DNA of 64,000 nt, taken from Acinetobacter populi. Its GTDB lineage: Bacteria > Pseudomonadota > Gammaproteobacteria > Pseudomonadales > Moraxellaceae. Shown here one piece after another: positions 18,535-26,649 of the stretch. The stretch's first letter is position 1. Each line of letters begins with the position of its first letter. The notes beneath the pieces are model-generated. The model did no database searches, was not told the origin of the DNA, and saw only the letters and a program-made list of their open reading frames with translations. The stretch is taken from NCBI RefSeq assembly GCF_002174125.1, contig NZ_NEXX01000002.1, positions 62,001 to 126,000 of the forward strand, read 5' to 3'. Position numbers and translations under genes: made by a program.

Positions 18535-19986
18535 ATGGACATAAATTCTTTCGCCTTATTCAAACAAGCGGCCTATATCAACGGAAAATGGATTGATTCA
18601 GCTTCACAACAAACCATTGAAGTCATTAATCCGGCCACATCTGAAGTACTAGGTCATATCCCTGCATTAACTGTCTCACAAATTGAAGAGAGCATTGATG
18701 TCGCCCATCAGGCTTACCAAACATGGAAACAAAGTGCCGTCAAATATCGTGTCGAACTACTCAAAAAATGGTTTGCCCTGATCCTTGAACATAAACAGGA
18801 ACTGGCCACGATCATGACACTGGAACAAGGAAAACCATTAAAAGAAGCAGAAGGCGAAATCACTTATGCTGCAAGTTTTATTGAATGGTTTGCCGAAGAA
18901 GGTCGCCGCATGTATGGTGATACCATTCCATCACCGAGCACCGATAAACGCTTGCTGACGATTCGGCAACCTGTCGGTGTTTGTGTGGCAATTACACCCT
19001 GGAATTTTCCGGCAGCCATGATTACCCGAAAAGTGGCACCAGCACTTGCTGCGGGTTGCAGCATTATTGTTAAACCTGCACAGGAAACACCATTTACTGC
19101 ACTAGCCTTTGCAGAACTTGCACATCAGGCTGGTATTCCACCCGGCGTATTAAATATCATTACCGGATATGCACAGGATATTGTGCCACCATTAACCCAA
19201 AGTCCCATTGTACAAAAATTAAGTTTTACTGGTTCAACTCCTGTTGGGGCGTTGTTAATGCAAAAATGTGCACCGACAATTAAGAAACTTTCCTTAGAAT
19301 TAGGAGGTAATGCTCCCTTAATCGTATTTGATGATGCTGACCTTGATGTAGCAGTTCAGGGCACTATTGATAGTAAATTTAGAAATGCAGGACAAACCTG
19401 TGTCTGTAGTAACCGAATTTTTGTACATAGCAGCCTGTATGATCAATTTATCGAAAAACTTAAAATAAAAGTGGCCGCATTAAAAGTCGGAAATGGACTG
19501 GAACCGGATACCGATATTGGTCCGCTGATTAATCAAAAAGCTGTTCTTAAAGTGCAAAAGCATGTTCAGGATGCAATTTCACAAGGTGGCGAACTAGTTC
19601 TTGGCGGTGAGGTTTCACCTTTAGGCGAGCGTTTTTTCCAGCCCACCATTCTTAAACATGCCAATGATGCCATGCTATGCTTTAATGAAGAAACCTTTGC
19701 TCCACTTGCCCCAATTTTCAAATTTGAGGATGAAGATGATGTGATTGAACGAGCCAACAATACCGAATTTGGTCTGGCGGCATATATTTTTACCAAGAAC
19801 GTCAATCGATTGTTTAAAGTCTCAGAAGCGCTGCAATACGGTATGGTCGGTATCAATACTGGTTTAATTTCGACCACCGAAGCACCCTTTGGTGGTGTAA
19901 AGGCCTCCGGATTGGGGCGTGAAGGCTCTAGATATGGACTGGAAGAATATACAGAAATCAAATATCTATGTGTTGGAAATCTTTAA
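18535..19986 (+). CDS. NAD(P)-dependent aldehyde dehydrogenase, succinate-semialdehyde dehydrogenase-like
   Basis: 483 residues, the size of GabD. The cofactor region TPWNFPAAMITRKVAPALAA and VKPAQETPFTALAFAELAHQ is present. The general base is Glu255 in LELGGNAPLIVFDDAD and the nucleophile is Cys289 in AGQTCVCSNR. The last part has FGGVKASGLGREGSRYGLEE. It is divergent from the GldA/transketolase operon and shares its control region, so it may oxidise an aldehyde formed there, such as glycolaldehyde, rather than succinate semialdehyde. That choice is inference; no GABA transaminase is nearby. Confidence 0.9.
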   Translation: MDINSFALFKQAAYINGKWIDSASQQTIEVINPATSEVLGHIPALTVSQIEESIDVAHQAYQTWKQSAVKYRVELLKKWFALILEHKQELATIMTLEQGKPLKEAEGEITYAASFIEWFAEEGRRMYGDTIPSPSTDKRLLTIRQPVGVCVAITPWNFPAAMITRKVAPALAAGCSIIVKPAQETPFTALAFAELAHQAGIPPGVLNIITGYAQDIVPPLTQSPIVQKLSFTGSTPVGALLMQKCAPTIKKLSLELGGNAPLIVFDDADLDVAVQGTIDSKFRNAGQTCVCSNRIFVHSSLYDQFIEKLKIKVAALKVGNGLEPDTDIGPLINQKAVLKVQKHVQDAISQGGELVLGGEVSPLGERFFQPTILKHANDAMLCFNEETFAPLAPIFKFEDEDDVIERANNTEFGLAAYIFTKNVNRLFKVSEALQYGMVGINTGLISTTEAPFGGVKASGLGREGSRYGLEEYTEIKYLCVGNL

Positions 19987-20067
19987 CTGCATGAAATAAA
20001 TATTTTTATTTTAGGTACTAAAGTAATTACTTTTAAAAATTAAAGCCTCTGTTTAAGTTAATTAGGC

Positions 20068-20090
20068 AGAGGGTATACAAAATACCCTCT
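20068..20090 (+). terminator. Probable terminator of the aldehyde dehydrogenase gene
   Basis: A 9-bp perfect stem, AGAGGGTAT at 20068-20076 and ATACCCTCT at 20082-20090, with a 5-base loop and TTTGAT after it. It lies 80 bp past the stop codon and before the convergent zigA end. Confidence 0.65.
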
Positions 20091-20137
20091 TTGATAAAAT
20101 CAGCACAATCAGTATAAAAGTCCCTAAAAAAACAGTC

Positions 20138-21349
20138 TTATACCCAGTTTGGGAATGGATTATAAAATTCTTGCCATGCCTCGGGACCCATTGCCATTTC
20201 AGTATCGGTTAATAAACATGCATCAAACTGGGCTGTTAATCCCAATTGATCCATGTCCATGCCAATCATCACGATTTCTTGGCGTGCATCACCTGTTCGT
20301 GGATCCCAATTTTTTTCGATGGCTGCAACACTTTGGGAATCCTGTGGCCAATGCTCCTGTGGAACAGCAGCCCACCAATGTCCTGCAACACCATGACGTG
20401 CCATTGCACCAGCCTGTGACCAAGAACCTGCAAGCGTAGGATCAGATGCTAGCCAAAAGAAACCTTTGGAACGGACTACACCTTGCCATTCGGAATTTAC
20501 AAAATCATAGAAACGCTGGGGATGAAAAGGCCGTCTGGCACGATAAACAAAACTACTGATTCCATATTCTTCAGTTTCTGGAATATGTTCTCCTCTTAAT
20601 TCTTTCAACCAACCCGGTGCCTGTGCTGCTGCATTAAAATCAAATAACTGGGTATTTAGGACTTTATCCAAATCGACTTTACCAAATTCAGCAATTTCAA
20701 TTTTTGCCCGTAGATTTAAAGAATGAAGAATGGCAAATAAACGTTCTTTTTCATCTGCATTAATTAAATCCACTTTATTAAGTATAATCACATCACAAAA
20801 CTCAATCTGATCAATCAGCAAATCGACCACTGTACGCTCATCTTGTTCGCCTAAAGATTCACCTCGTTGCTGTAAGGAATCATAAGAGCTGTAATCCCTT
20901 AAAAAGTTATAGGCATCTACCACAGTTACCATAGTATCCAGACGAGCAAACTCATTCAGAGAAAGTCCCTGTTCATCTTCAAAAGTAAAGGTTTCGGCAA
21001 CAGGCAATGGTTCCGAAATCCCGGTTGATTCAATCACCAGTTGGTCAAAACGATGTTCCTGCGCTAAACGACGCACCTCAACCAGTAAATCCTCACGTAA
21101 AGTACAGCAAATACAACCATTACTCATTTCTACCAGTTTTTCATCTGTCCGCGAAAGTTCTGCACCACCCTCACGTACCAAAGCTGCATCAATATTGACT
21201 TCTGACATGTCATTGACAATCACGGCAATACGACGCCCTTCCCGGTTATTCAGGATATGATTAAGTAAAGTGGTTTTTCCTGCACCTAAAAATCCTGATA
21301 ATACAGTCACGGGAAGTTTGGATGGCATGGCTAAGGAATTAGTATCCAT
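20138..21349 (-). CDS. zigA: Zinc-associated COG0523/CobW GTPase ZigA
   Basis: 403 residues. P-loop [18 protein letters not shown] is at 18-35, the metal-binding CICC at 79-82 (the CxCC signature of the family), a switch region with [15 protein letters not shown], and NKVD as the guanine motif. A CobW C-terminal domain follows (about 265-390). COG0523 GTPases act as metal chaperones; ZigA of A. baumannii is induced by zinc starvation through Zur. The gene follows zrlA on the same strand after 155 bp, and the palindrome upstream of zrlA probably governs both. The name rests on family plus gene neighbourhood. Confidence 0.9.
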   Translation of the reverse strand: MDTNSLAMPSKLPVTVLSGFLGAGKTTLLNHILNNREGRRIAVIVNDMSEVNIDAALVREGGAELSRTDEKLVEMSNGCICCTLREDLLVEVRRLAQEHRFDQLVIESTGISEPLPVAETFTFEDEQGLSLNEFARLDTMVTVVDAYNFLRDYSSYDSLQQRGESLGEQDERTVVDLLIDQIEFCDVIILNKVDLINADEKERLFAILHSLNLRAKIEIAEFGKVDLDKVLNTQLFDFNAAAQAPGWLKELRGEHIPETEEYGISSFVYRARRPFHPQRFYDFVNSEWQGVVRSKGFFWLASDPTLAGSWSQAGAMARHGVAGHWWAAVPQEHWPQDSQSVAAIEKNWDPRTGDARQEIVMIGMDMDQLGLTAQFDACLLTDTEMAMGPEAWQEFYNPFPNWV

Positions 21350-21504
21350 TGGCTTGATCTCACTAAGTTAAGGCATTGATAGAAATTTTATCTCGCAGCT
21401 TTAAGCTGTTTGATGGGGAAAACACCGTGACCTGTAGGTGCTATCCCATTGATGAATATATTTTTCTGGAAGAAGTTGCATTACCATGATTCATACGCCT
21501 TCTT

Positions 21505-22233
21505 TTAATTTGAAACCAGAGATGTGATACATGGAGAAGATGCACTGTGATGATCCGGTCCCCATGTACGAAACCCCAAGCTATCAATATGAATCTGTCC
21601 TGAAGCATAAACCCCTAGCCCCATATTCAAGGCTTGACCATATTCTTCCCAGAATTTACATAACTTGATTTTGCTTTGATCAATCTTGATGAAGTCTTCT
21701 GGTTGTGGATTTTCTGGTCCAATACGGAAATCTAGCGCAGCATTAAACACATGACGGGAAGAATCTGCTCCGCCTGCACACCGATTTAAATTAAAATTCC
21801 GATACACTGATGTGACAGTAAAATCATCCAGAATCTTGTCATCGACCAGTCTTTTTAGAATTTGTAAGGTTGGAATAATATTTAACCAGACTTCCTGTGG
21901 CGGAACTTCAAACGCTGGGGCATAACATTTTTGCCAATCCCGCGCACTACGCAACAAGTCATGATCGGGGACTATTTCATTCAGATCATATTTTTTTAGA
22001 AAATTTTTATAATCATTTACCTGTTGTTTATGATCTAATTGATTGAGCCATGTCTGATAATCATCAGGAATGGGTTGAATTACTAATGCGGGTATTATTT
22101 TCTCTAGTGTATCGCTAATTTTCTGCTGTATCACTTTTGTCCGTGAAAAGTTTACTATTTGATTCTGCCGTGTTACTGAATTGCTACATGCAGAAAGCAG
22201 GATCAACACAGATAAATAAGGAAATAATTCCAT
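21505..22233 (-). CDS. zrlA: Zur-regulated lipoprotein, peptidase M15-like (ZrlA)
   Basis: 242 residues. A short signal peptide ends in the lipobox LLSAC, so Cys16 should be lipidated. The C-terminal half is a D-Ala-D-Ala carboxypeptidase-like M15 domain. Zinc ligands are His and Asp of SSRHVFNAALDFRIG (SxHxxxxAxD) and His of HIDSLGFRTWG, with the usual G-x-R-x-W-G. In A. baumannii the ZrlA peptidase keeps the cell wall sound during zinc limitation and is encoded next to zigA; the same order is seen here. A perfect 36-bp palindrome starts 71 bp upstream of the start codon and would cover its promoter. Confidence 0.87.
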   Translation of the reverse strand: MELFPYLSVLILLSACSNSVTRQNQIVNFSRTKVIQQKISDTLEKIIPALVIQPIPDDYQTWLNQLDHKQQVNDYKNFLKKYDLNEIVPDHDLLRSARDWQKCYAPAFEVPPQEVWLNIIPTLQILKRLVDDKILDDFTVTSVYRNFNLNRCAGGADSSRHVFNAALDFRIGPENPQPEDFIKIDQSKIKLCKFWEEYGQALNMGLGVYASGQIHIDSLGFRTWGPDHHSASSPCITSLVSN

Positions 22234-22303
22234 TTCTATATCACTTTAGCCTTTATAAGATTCGAGTTGGACTAAACCAGAATCCTCATAGAAAGATTTG
22301 AAA

Positions 22304-22339
22304 AACAGTATTGTTATGTTATAACATAACAATACTGTT
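22304..22339. promoter_or_regulatory. Probable Zur operator, perfect 36-bp palindrome
   Basis: The two 18-base halves are exact reverse complements; each runs AACAGTATTGTTATGTTA toward the centre. The core TGTTATAACA is the AT-rich dyad typical of Zur boxes. On the minus strand TTGTTA and TACTGT lie 16 bases apart within it and could be the -35 and -10 of zrlA, so bound Zur would block RNA polymerase. It lies 71 bp from zrlA and 200 bp from the Fur-family gene on the other strand. The Zur assignment is by context and dyad form. Confidence 0.75.
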
Positions 22340-22538
22340 GAAAAGCCTATTTCAAAGAAATATCCCTGTTTTGTTGAGTAAAAGTTTTATTTGAACAAGT
22401 GCTTTTTAAATTATTCAGGGAAATATTATGCTGAACTATAGAAATTTATTGTTTTTCTAAGCTTTATATACAGTAAATTTGACACAAACATTTCAACCTA
22501 AATTCATATCAATATTTTGGCAAGTAAAAGAGAGCAAA

Positions 22539-22955
22539 ATGGCAGTTACCCATCAAGATTTGCGCAGAGCTGGACTGAAAGTCACATTACCACGCATCAA
22601 AATTTTAGAAATACTGGAACATTCGGAAAAACGTCATTTAAGCGCCGAAGATATCTATAAAATTTTGTTAGAACAGGGAGAAGATGTTGGATTAGCTACA
22701 GTTTATCGTGTTCTCACACAATTTGAGCTGGCCGGAATTGTCCAACGACATAATTTTGATAGTCACCATGCTGTATTTGAAATAATGCAGGACAGCTCCC
22801 ATGATCATTTAATCTGTCAACATAGCCATCAAGTGATAGAATTTAAAGATAAAGAAATTGAAGATAGAATCCAAGAAATTGCAAAACAGCATAATTTTGT
22901 TTTAAAGGGTCATTCTCTGATCCTATATGGTTATTGTGAGAATATTCCAAACTAA
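22539..22955 (+). CDS. Fur family metalloregulator
   Basis: 138 residues from ATG 22539 (MAVTHQDLRRAGLKVTLPR), preceded by AAAAGAGAG; an upstream TTG at 22479 adds unconserved residues. The winged helix (about 1-80, with LSAEDIYKILLEQGEDVGLA then TVYRVLTQFELAGIV) and the dimerisation domain are Fur-like. Regulatory metal ligands are visible: HNFDSHHAVFE and HDHLIC. The second cysteine of the usual CxxC after HDHLIC is serine (CQHSHQVIEF), and only one cysteine remains in the C-tail, so no four-Cys structural zinc site. It may be Fur itself, as Pseudomonas Fur also lacks that site, or a paralogue. Neighbour of the zinc locus. Confidence 0.82.
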   Translation: MAVTHQDLRRAGLKVTLPRIKILEILEHSEKRHLSAEDIYKILLEQGEDVGLATVYRVLTQFELAGIVQRHNFDSHHAVFEIMQDSSHDHLICQHSHQVIEFKDKEIEDRIQEIAKQHNFVLKGHSLILYGYCENIPN

Positions 22956-23008
22956 ATAACCTTACTGATCAAATAGAATTAAGACTCAAAATACGATCTT
23001 TATTCAAT

Positions 23009-23072
23009 TTTTAGACATAAAAAAAACCTGTTATATTTCAACAGGTTTTCTTGAATCTTGGCAGAGGATCAA
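23009..23072. repeat. Left attachment-site direct repeat
   Basis: 64-bp repeat matching 54220-54283 with one mismatch (C at 23050, T at 54261). It holds a copy of the tRNA-Trp terminator (stem 23023-23032 against 23040-23049) and then the tRNA 3' end with CCA, read on the minus strand. Beyond 23072 the tRNA sequence stops abruptly, as expected of an att copy made on insertion. Confidence 0.92.
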
Positions 23073-23193
23073 TCCGCAAAAGTAACATCCGATATAGTCC
23101 AGAAATATATTACAAACCATTTAATATCATATAGTTAATATGAATAGTTTTCCGATAGCATCTTGTATTATTTAACTAAAACTGCTACTTTAA

Positions 23194-23210
23194 GTGGGTT
23201 ATTATGTGGG
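23194..23210 (+). repeat. Candidate integrase arm-site repeat, left copy
   Basis: GTGGGTTATTATGTGGG recurs with one change at 54197-54213, just inside the other island end. Each copy contains two GTGGG units 12 bases apart. Position near both ends fits arm-type integrase or accessory-factor sites, but this is inference. Confidence 0.45.
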
Positions 23211-23226
23211 ACAAAAATCACCTCTT

Positions 23227-24492
23227 ATGCCTAAGAAAGCAAAAGAACTCTCTGCAATGAGTGTAGCAAAACTTAAGGAAAATGGTAGACATGCGGTTGG
23301 CGGTGTTGATGGCTTACATTTACGTATTGTTAATAATTCCCGTGCATGGGTATTACGTGTTGTAGTCGGACAACGAGCAAACGATTATGGTGAATTAAAA
23401 AATCATCGTCGTGATATTGGTCTAGGTTCTTATCCGGAAGTTTCACTTGCAGAAGCGCGAGAAAAAGCCCGTGAACTAAAAAAATAAATTCGTGATGGCA
23501 TTGATCCATTACATGAAAAACAACAACGATTAAATCAACTGCGCATTCAAAAACAACGAGAAAAAACCTTTCAGGAATGTGCTCAAATTGTCTTTGCAAA
23601 TAAAGCTCGTGAACTCAGCAATGCAAAACATGCAACCCAGTGGGCCTCAACAATTGAAACTTACGTGTTTCCAACATTAGGCAATCGTATTATTGGAACC
23701 ATCACCAAAGCTGATATTGCCTCTGTACTAGAACCAATATGGATTGAAAAAAATGAAACGGCTAAACGTATTCGAGGACGTTTGGAAAACATTTTTGATT
23801 ATGCAAAAGCGATGGAATATGTCTCTGGAGATAATCCTGCTGCATGGAAAGGAAATCTTGAACCTATCCTTGGCAAACTCAAACGTGAAGTGAAATCACT
23901 TCCCTCCCTCCCCTATACTGATATCTCAAAATTCATGCAGCATCTACAAACTAAAGGCGGTATTGCTGCAAAAGCACTAGAATTTGCAATTCTGACCGCT
24001 TGCCGTTCTGGTGAAATCTTCGGAGCAACATGGGATGAGATCAATTTTGAATCAAAAGTCTGGACAATTCCAAAGGAACGTATGAAAGCTGGGAAAGAGC
24101 ATCAAGTACCTTTATCTGATCAAGCCTTAAAGCTCTTAAAATCTGTAGAAATCAATAAAGGCCTTGGTGAACATATTTTTATTGCTCCTCGAGGTGGTAT
24201 GTTATCTGATATGGCAATTACCTCATTGATTAGACGCATGCACGCTGAACAACTTGAAAAAGATGGTACTGGTTATATTGACCCTAAACAACACCGTGTT
24301 ATCACGACACATGGTTTTCGTTCAACCTTCCGTGACTGGTCAGCCGATAAGACTGATTACCCTAGAGAAGTCTGTGAACATGTACTAGCCCATAAACTTC
24401 CTGACGATGTCGAGGCTGCTTATTTACGAGGTGCTTATCTTGAAAAAAGGAAAAGTTTAATGGCTGATTGGGCAAAATTCTGTTTTAGCTAA
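23227..24492 (+). pseudogene. Tyrosine integrase (DUF4102/P4-type) with one nonsense codon
   Basis: An otherwise complete 421-codon P4-like integrase. The N-terminal DUF4102 domain (GGVDGLHLRIV, then RRDIGLGSYPEVSLAEAREK) stops at a TAA at 23485-23487. The same frame continues without a break through IRDGIDPLHEK, the SAM-like core-binding domain and the catalytic domain. Catalytic residues are visible: Arg in TACRSGEIFGATW, Lys in RMKAGKEHQVPL, His-x2-Arg in THGFRSTFRDWS, His in CEHVLAH, and Tyr in EAAYLRGAYLEKRK. A single CAA-to-TAA change would explain it. The ATG at 23227 is preferred over the upstream GTG at 23194. It may still make a C-terminal fragment from 23665. Confidence 0.88.
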
Positions 24493-24532
24493 GTTGAAAT
24501 TTTAAGTATAAGTACAACAAAGAGAACGTCAG

Positions 24533-24601
24533 ATGATCAAACAGAATTGGGAAATTTTCTCATCAAAATTTGAAAATAAAGAGGAAACTTTTGAATGGTA
24601 A
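24533..24601 (+). pseudogene. Truncated 5' end of an unidentified cargo gene
   Basis: A 22-codon frame starting MIKQNWEIFSSKF and ending EETFEW before TAA. AGAGAA stands a few bases before the ATG, 41 bp after the integrase stop. The NWEIF...FEW pattern recalls the opening of nuclease-like proteins of defence islands that continue with a CYLLF-type strand, but the rest is missing. I take it as the start of a cargo gene cut by deletion. Confidence 0.35.
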
Positions 24602-24689
24602 TCTTAAAATTACCCACCATTGATATCAAGACTGTAAATAAAACTGTGTATTTTCGTACCTACTTATTTATTAAATGGGTACGAAAGTT

Positions 24690-24764
24690 ATGAATCAAGA
24701 ATTAGCGGCTGTTGATGCTGAAATCTAAAAAAGGAAACGTCGCACCTATAGTGATGTGTACTAG
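24690..24764 (+). pseudogene. Possible IS66-family tnpA 5' remnant
   Basis: MNQELAAVDAEI, a stop, then KRKRRTYSD in the same frame, ending at about 24764. The basic RRTYS segment before the helix-turn-helix is the usual opening of IS66 TnpA, and the rest is deleted. Weak because so little remains. Confidence 0.3.
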
Positions 24765-24815
24765 CTCAAACCTTATCTGCACGATTACAATCCTTTTATA
24801 CTTTTAAGCTAAAGA

Positions 24816-24844
24816 GAAGGATTTGAAAAACTCCAGAATCCTTC
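24816..24844. terminator. Possible hairpin terminator at the porin remnant
   Basis: Inverted repeat GAAGGATT (24816-24823) and AATCCTTC (24837-24844), just past the stop codon of the porin remnant on the minus strand, with a TTT run on the plus side. Confidence 0.4.
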
Positions 24845-24859
24845 TTTAACTCTGTCAAT

Positions 24860-25039
24860 TTAGAAGTTATAAACCAGCATGAGATTTAATAACTTATTCC
24901 ATTTACCATCATCACCTTCGGCAAGTGAGCTACTTGTCCCACCAACAAAAGGATCATTCTTACTCATCACATATTCGGTATAAAACGAAACATTCTTGTA
25001 GTCCCAGGCCACACCCACAATGTTGCGCTGTGAATCATC
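24860..25039 (-). pseudogene. C-terminal fragment of an outer-membrane porin
   Basis: 59 codons ending in LLNLMLVYNF and TAA. The alternating strands (NIVGVAWDYKNVSFYTEYVM) and the terminal phenylalanine are those of a beta-barrel porin tail. The frame begins abruptly at the edge of the solo IS end at 25040, so the insertion, or a deletion from it, removed the rest of the gene. Porin subclass not determined. Confidence 0.65.
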
Positions 25040-25080
25040 GGTAATCCCCCCTAAAAATAAAAGGATCTACAAGTAAAATC
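25040..25080. mobile_element. Solo IS3-type element end
   Basis: GGTAATCCCCC followed by TAAAAATAAAAGGATCTAC closely matches the left end of the IS3-family element at 31386-31430. No transposase follows, so it is an orphan end. Confidence 0.75.
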
Positions 25081-25289
25081 TTCTGCTTTATTCTTTACAT
25101 CATCAGAATACATAGAGGTATTGCTGTCATATACAGACGTTTTTACCTAGAATAAAACTAAAATCATGAATTTTTACAAAATTTGATAGCTTAGTAATGT
25201 GTGTTCACCGGAGGATTACCTTTGATTATTTTAGTTATGTCAGTTTATTGATTATTTTGCTCTGAATTTTTTTATTTTAAACTTCTCAG

Positions 25290-26009
25290 ATGAGGATATC
25301 GATCTCGAATATGAAAAATATACTATCGGCCAACAATCAAATTGAAATGGTTTCTACTTTTTCGGAACTTGTAAATTTCAATTTTCAAGGAGATAAGAAT
25401 GCTATTTGCTGGTACAGAAACTTGGTTGGCGATTTTAAAGAGATTGTGGCTAAACTTAAGTTAAATGAGAATATTACAGAAGTTTCCGTTGAGGATCTTT
25501 TAGCCCTGCAACTTTCAGAAAAAGGTAACCTAGCAAGGAAAATTATCCTAGAGGATCTACAGCTATTAACTGATGTCGGAGCCACTCCCTCTCTTAATTT
25601 AATTAAAAGTTATGAACGTGATAAAGAACTAGATTTTATTTCAACAGATGTATATTCATATCATATTGATCGCTCACCCATAGAAACAGATACTTTTTTA
25701 TGTACTTATTATGGCGCTGCGAGTGATATCCTGCCTAATGCTCAGGTTGAGCAAAAAATTTTAATTCCAGAAATTAGGGAAAAACTCAAAAAATTACATG
25801 ACGGCCCAGAAGCTGAATTTGAAAATTTTCTAGAAGACTATTTTTTTGATTTACATTATCAGCCTAAACCTAATGCAAAACCTGTAAATTTAGGTTTAGG
25901 AAATCTTTGGCGCTTGGCGGTGGATCATCCAACACAACAAGTCTTACCCTGTGTTCACAGAGCACCTGCTGAAAAGAATAGTGAATATAGACTGCTATTG
26001 ATTTGTTAA
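25290..26009 (+). CDS. DUF1826 domain protein
   Basis: 239 residues. The C-terminal two thirds fit DUF1826: SYHIDRSPIETDTFLCTYYG (the HxD...LCTYxG block), a charged middle, and VHRAPAEKNSEYRLLLIC at the end, matching the family's closing HRSPP...RLLLT block. Conserved His/Asp suggest metal binding. DUF1826 genes in other proteobacteria often sit with COG0523 GTPases in zinc-responsive clusters. Here it lies on the island 3-4 kb from zigA/zrlA, with no clear Zur box upstream. ATG 25290 or 25311 may be the start; GAGGA favours the second. Biochemical role unknown. Confidence 0.72.
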   Translation: MRISISNMKNILSANNQIEMVSTFSELVNFNFQGDKNAICWYRNLVGDFKEIVAKLKLNENITEVSVEDLLALQLSEKGNLARKIILEDLQLLTDVGATPSLNLIKSYERDKELDFISTDVYSYHIDRSPIETDTFLCTYYGAASDILPNAQVEQKILIPEIREKLKKLHDGPEAEFENFLEDYFFDLHYQPKPNAKPVNLGLGNLWRLAVDHPTQQVLPCVHRAPAEKNSEYRLLLIC

Positions 26010-26083
26010 ATATTTATTCGATTTATAGCGGTTAAAGCTCATAATCAATGTAATTTATATTTTAGGAATAAGTTTGGGTTCTT

Positions 26084-26420
26084 ATATTTTCATAGCTCCT
26101 CATGGTGATATGTTATCTGATATGTCAATTACCTCACTCATCAGACATATGCACGCAGAGCAACTTGAAAAAAATAATGCAGGATTATAGACCCTAAACA
26201 AAATCGTATCATCACCTCACATGGATTCCGATCAACATTCCGTGACTGGTCAGCCGATAAGACCGAATATTCTAGAGAAGTCTGTGAGCATGTACTTGCC
26301 CATAAACTTCCTGACGATGTCGAGGCTGCTTATTTATGTGGGGCTTATCTTGAAAGAAGGAAAGCATTGATGGCTGATTGGGCAAAATTCTGTACTGGCG
26401 AAATTACACTTTATTTATAG
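26084..26420 (+). pseudogene. 3' fragment of a second tyrosine integrase
   Basis: Closely similar to 24173-24490 of the first integrase. IAPHGDMLSDMSITSLIRHM matches, then a frameshift near 26185, then ITSHGFRSTFRDWSADKTEY, CEHVLAHKLPDDVEAAYLCG and AYLERRKALMADWAKF. The catalytic tyrosine region is kept but the rest of the gene is absent. It shows that a related element once lay next to this one or that part of the integrase was duplicated. Confidence 0.88.
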
Positions 26421-26480
26421 TTTCTAGATTTCTATGCTAAAATTTCCCTATACAAAATAGCCTTTATTTGAGTAGACACA

Positions 26481-26642
26481 ATGTTAAATACTTTTGAAAA
26501 AAAGAAACAATACATTCAACAAACCCGTTTAAAAAACTATCAAGCAAGTTTGGTACTTGAAGGCTTTCAGGTATCCTCTGTTAATCAACCACTCACCAAA
26601 GCACAATTGCTAAAAAAATATCAACAAACCAATAAAGGCTAA
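26481..26642 (+). CDS. yhfG: YhfG-type antitoxin of Fic
   Basis: 53 residues (MLNTFEKKKQYIQQTRLKNY..., ending QQTNKG). The pattern of charged residues followed by NYQASLVLEGF is that of YhfG, the small partner encoded just before fic. Class I Fic toxins are held inactive by such a partner, which carries an inhibitory helix. It ends 7 bases before the GTG start of the Fic frame, so the pair forms one operon. The frame is intact, while the Fic frame is shifted. Confidence 0.75.
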   Translation: MLNTFEKKKQYIQQTRLKNYQASLVLEGFQVSSVNQPLTKAQLLKKYQQTNKG

Positions 26643-26649
26643 AAAAATC

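Larger units (their letters stand above)
24493..25289. other. Gene-debris region downstream of the integrase
   Basis: About 800 bp without an intact gene. It holds, in order, a 22-codon gene start, a likely IS66 tnpA start, a porin tail on the other strand and a solo IS3-type end; these have their own entries. From about 25081 to 25289 only AT-rich DNA is seen, including a strong GGAGG at about 25210-25214 followed by a 9-codon TTG-initiated frame, probably left from a deleted gene. Confidence 0.6.

Noticed and set aside
22479..22538. Longer Fur-family protein starting at TTG 22479
   Set aside because: The added residues are not Fur-like, and AAAAGAGAG stands in front of ATG 22539.
25205..25262. 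Strong GGAGG followed by a TTG-started 9-codon frame, a possible leader peptide
   Set aside because: No attenuator structure and no downstream biosynthetic gene; more likely the remnant of a deleted gene start.
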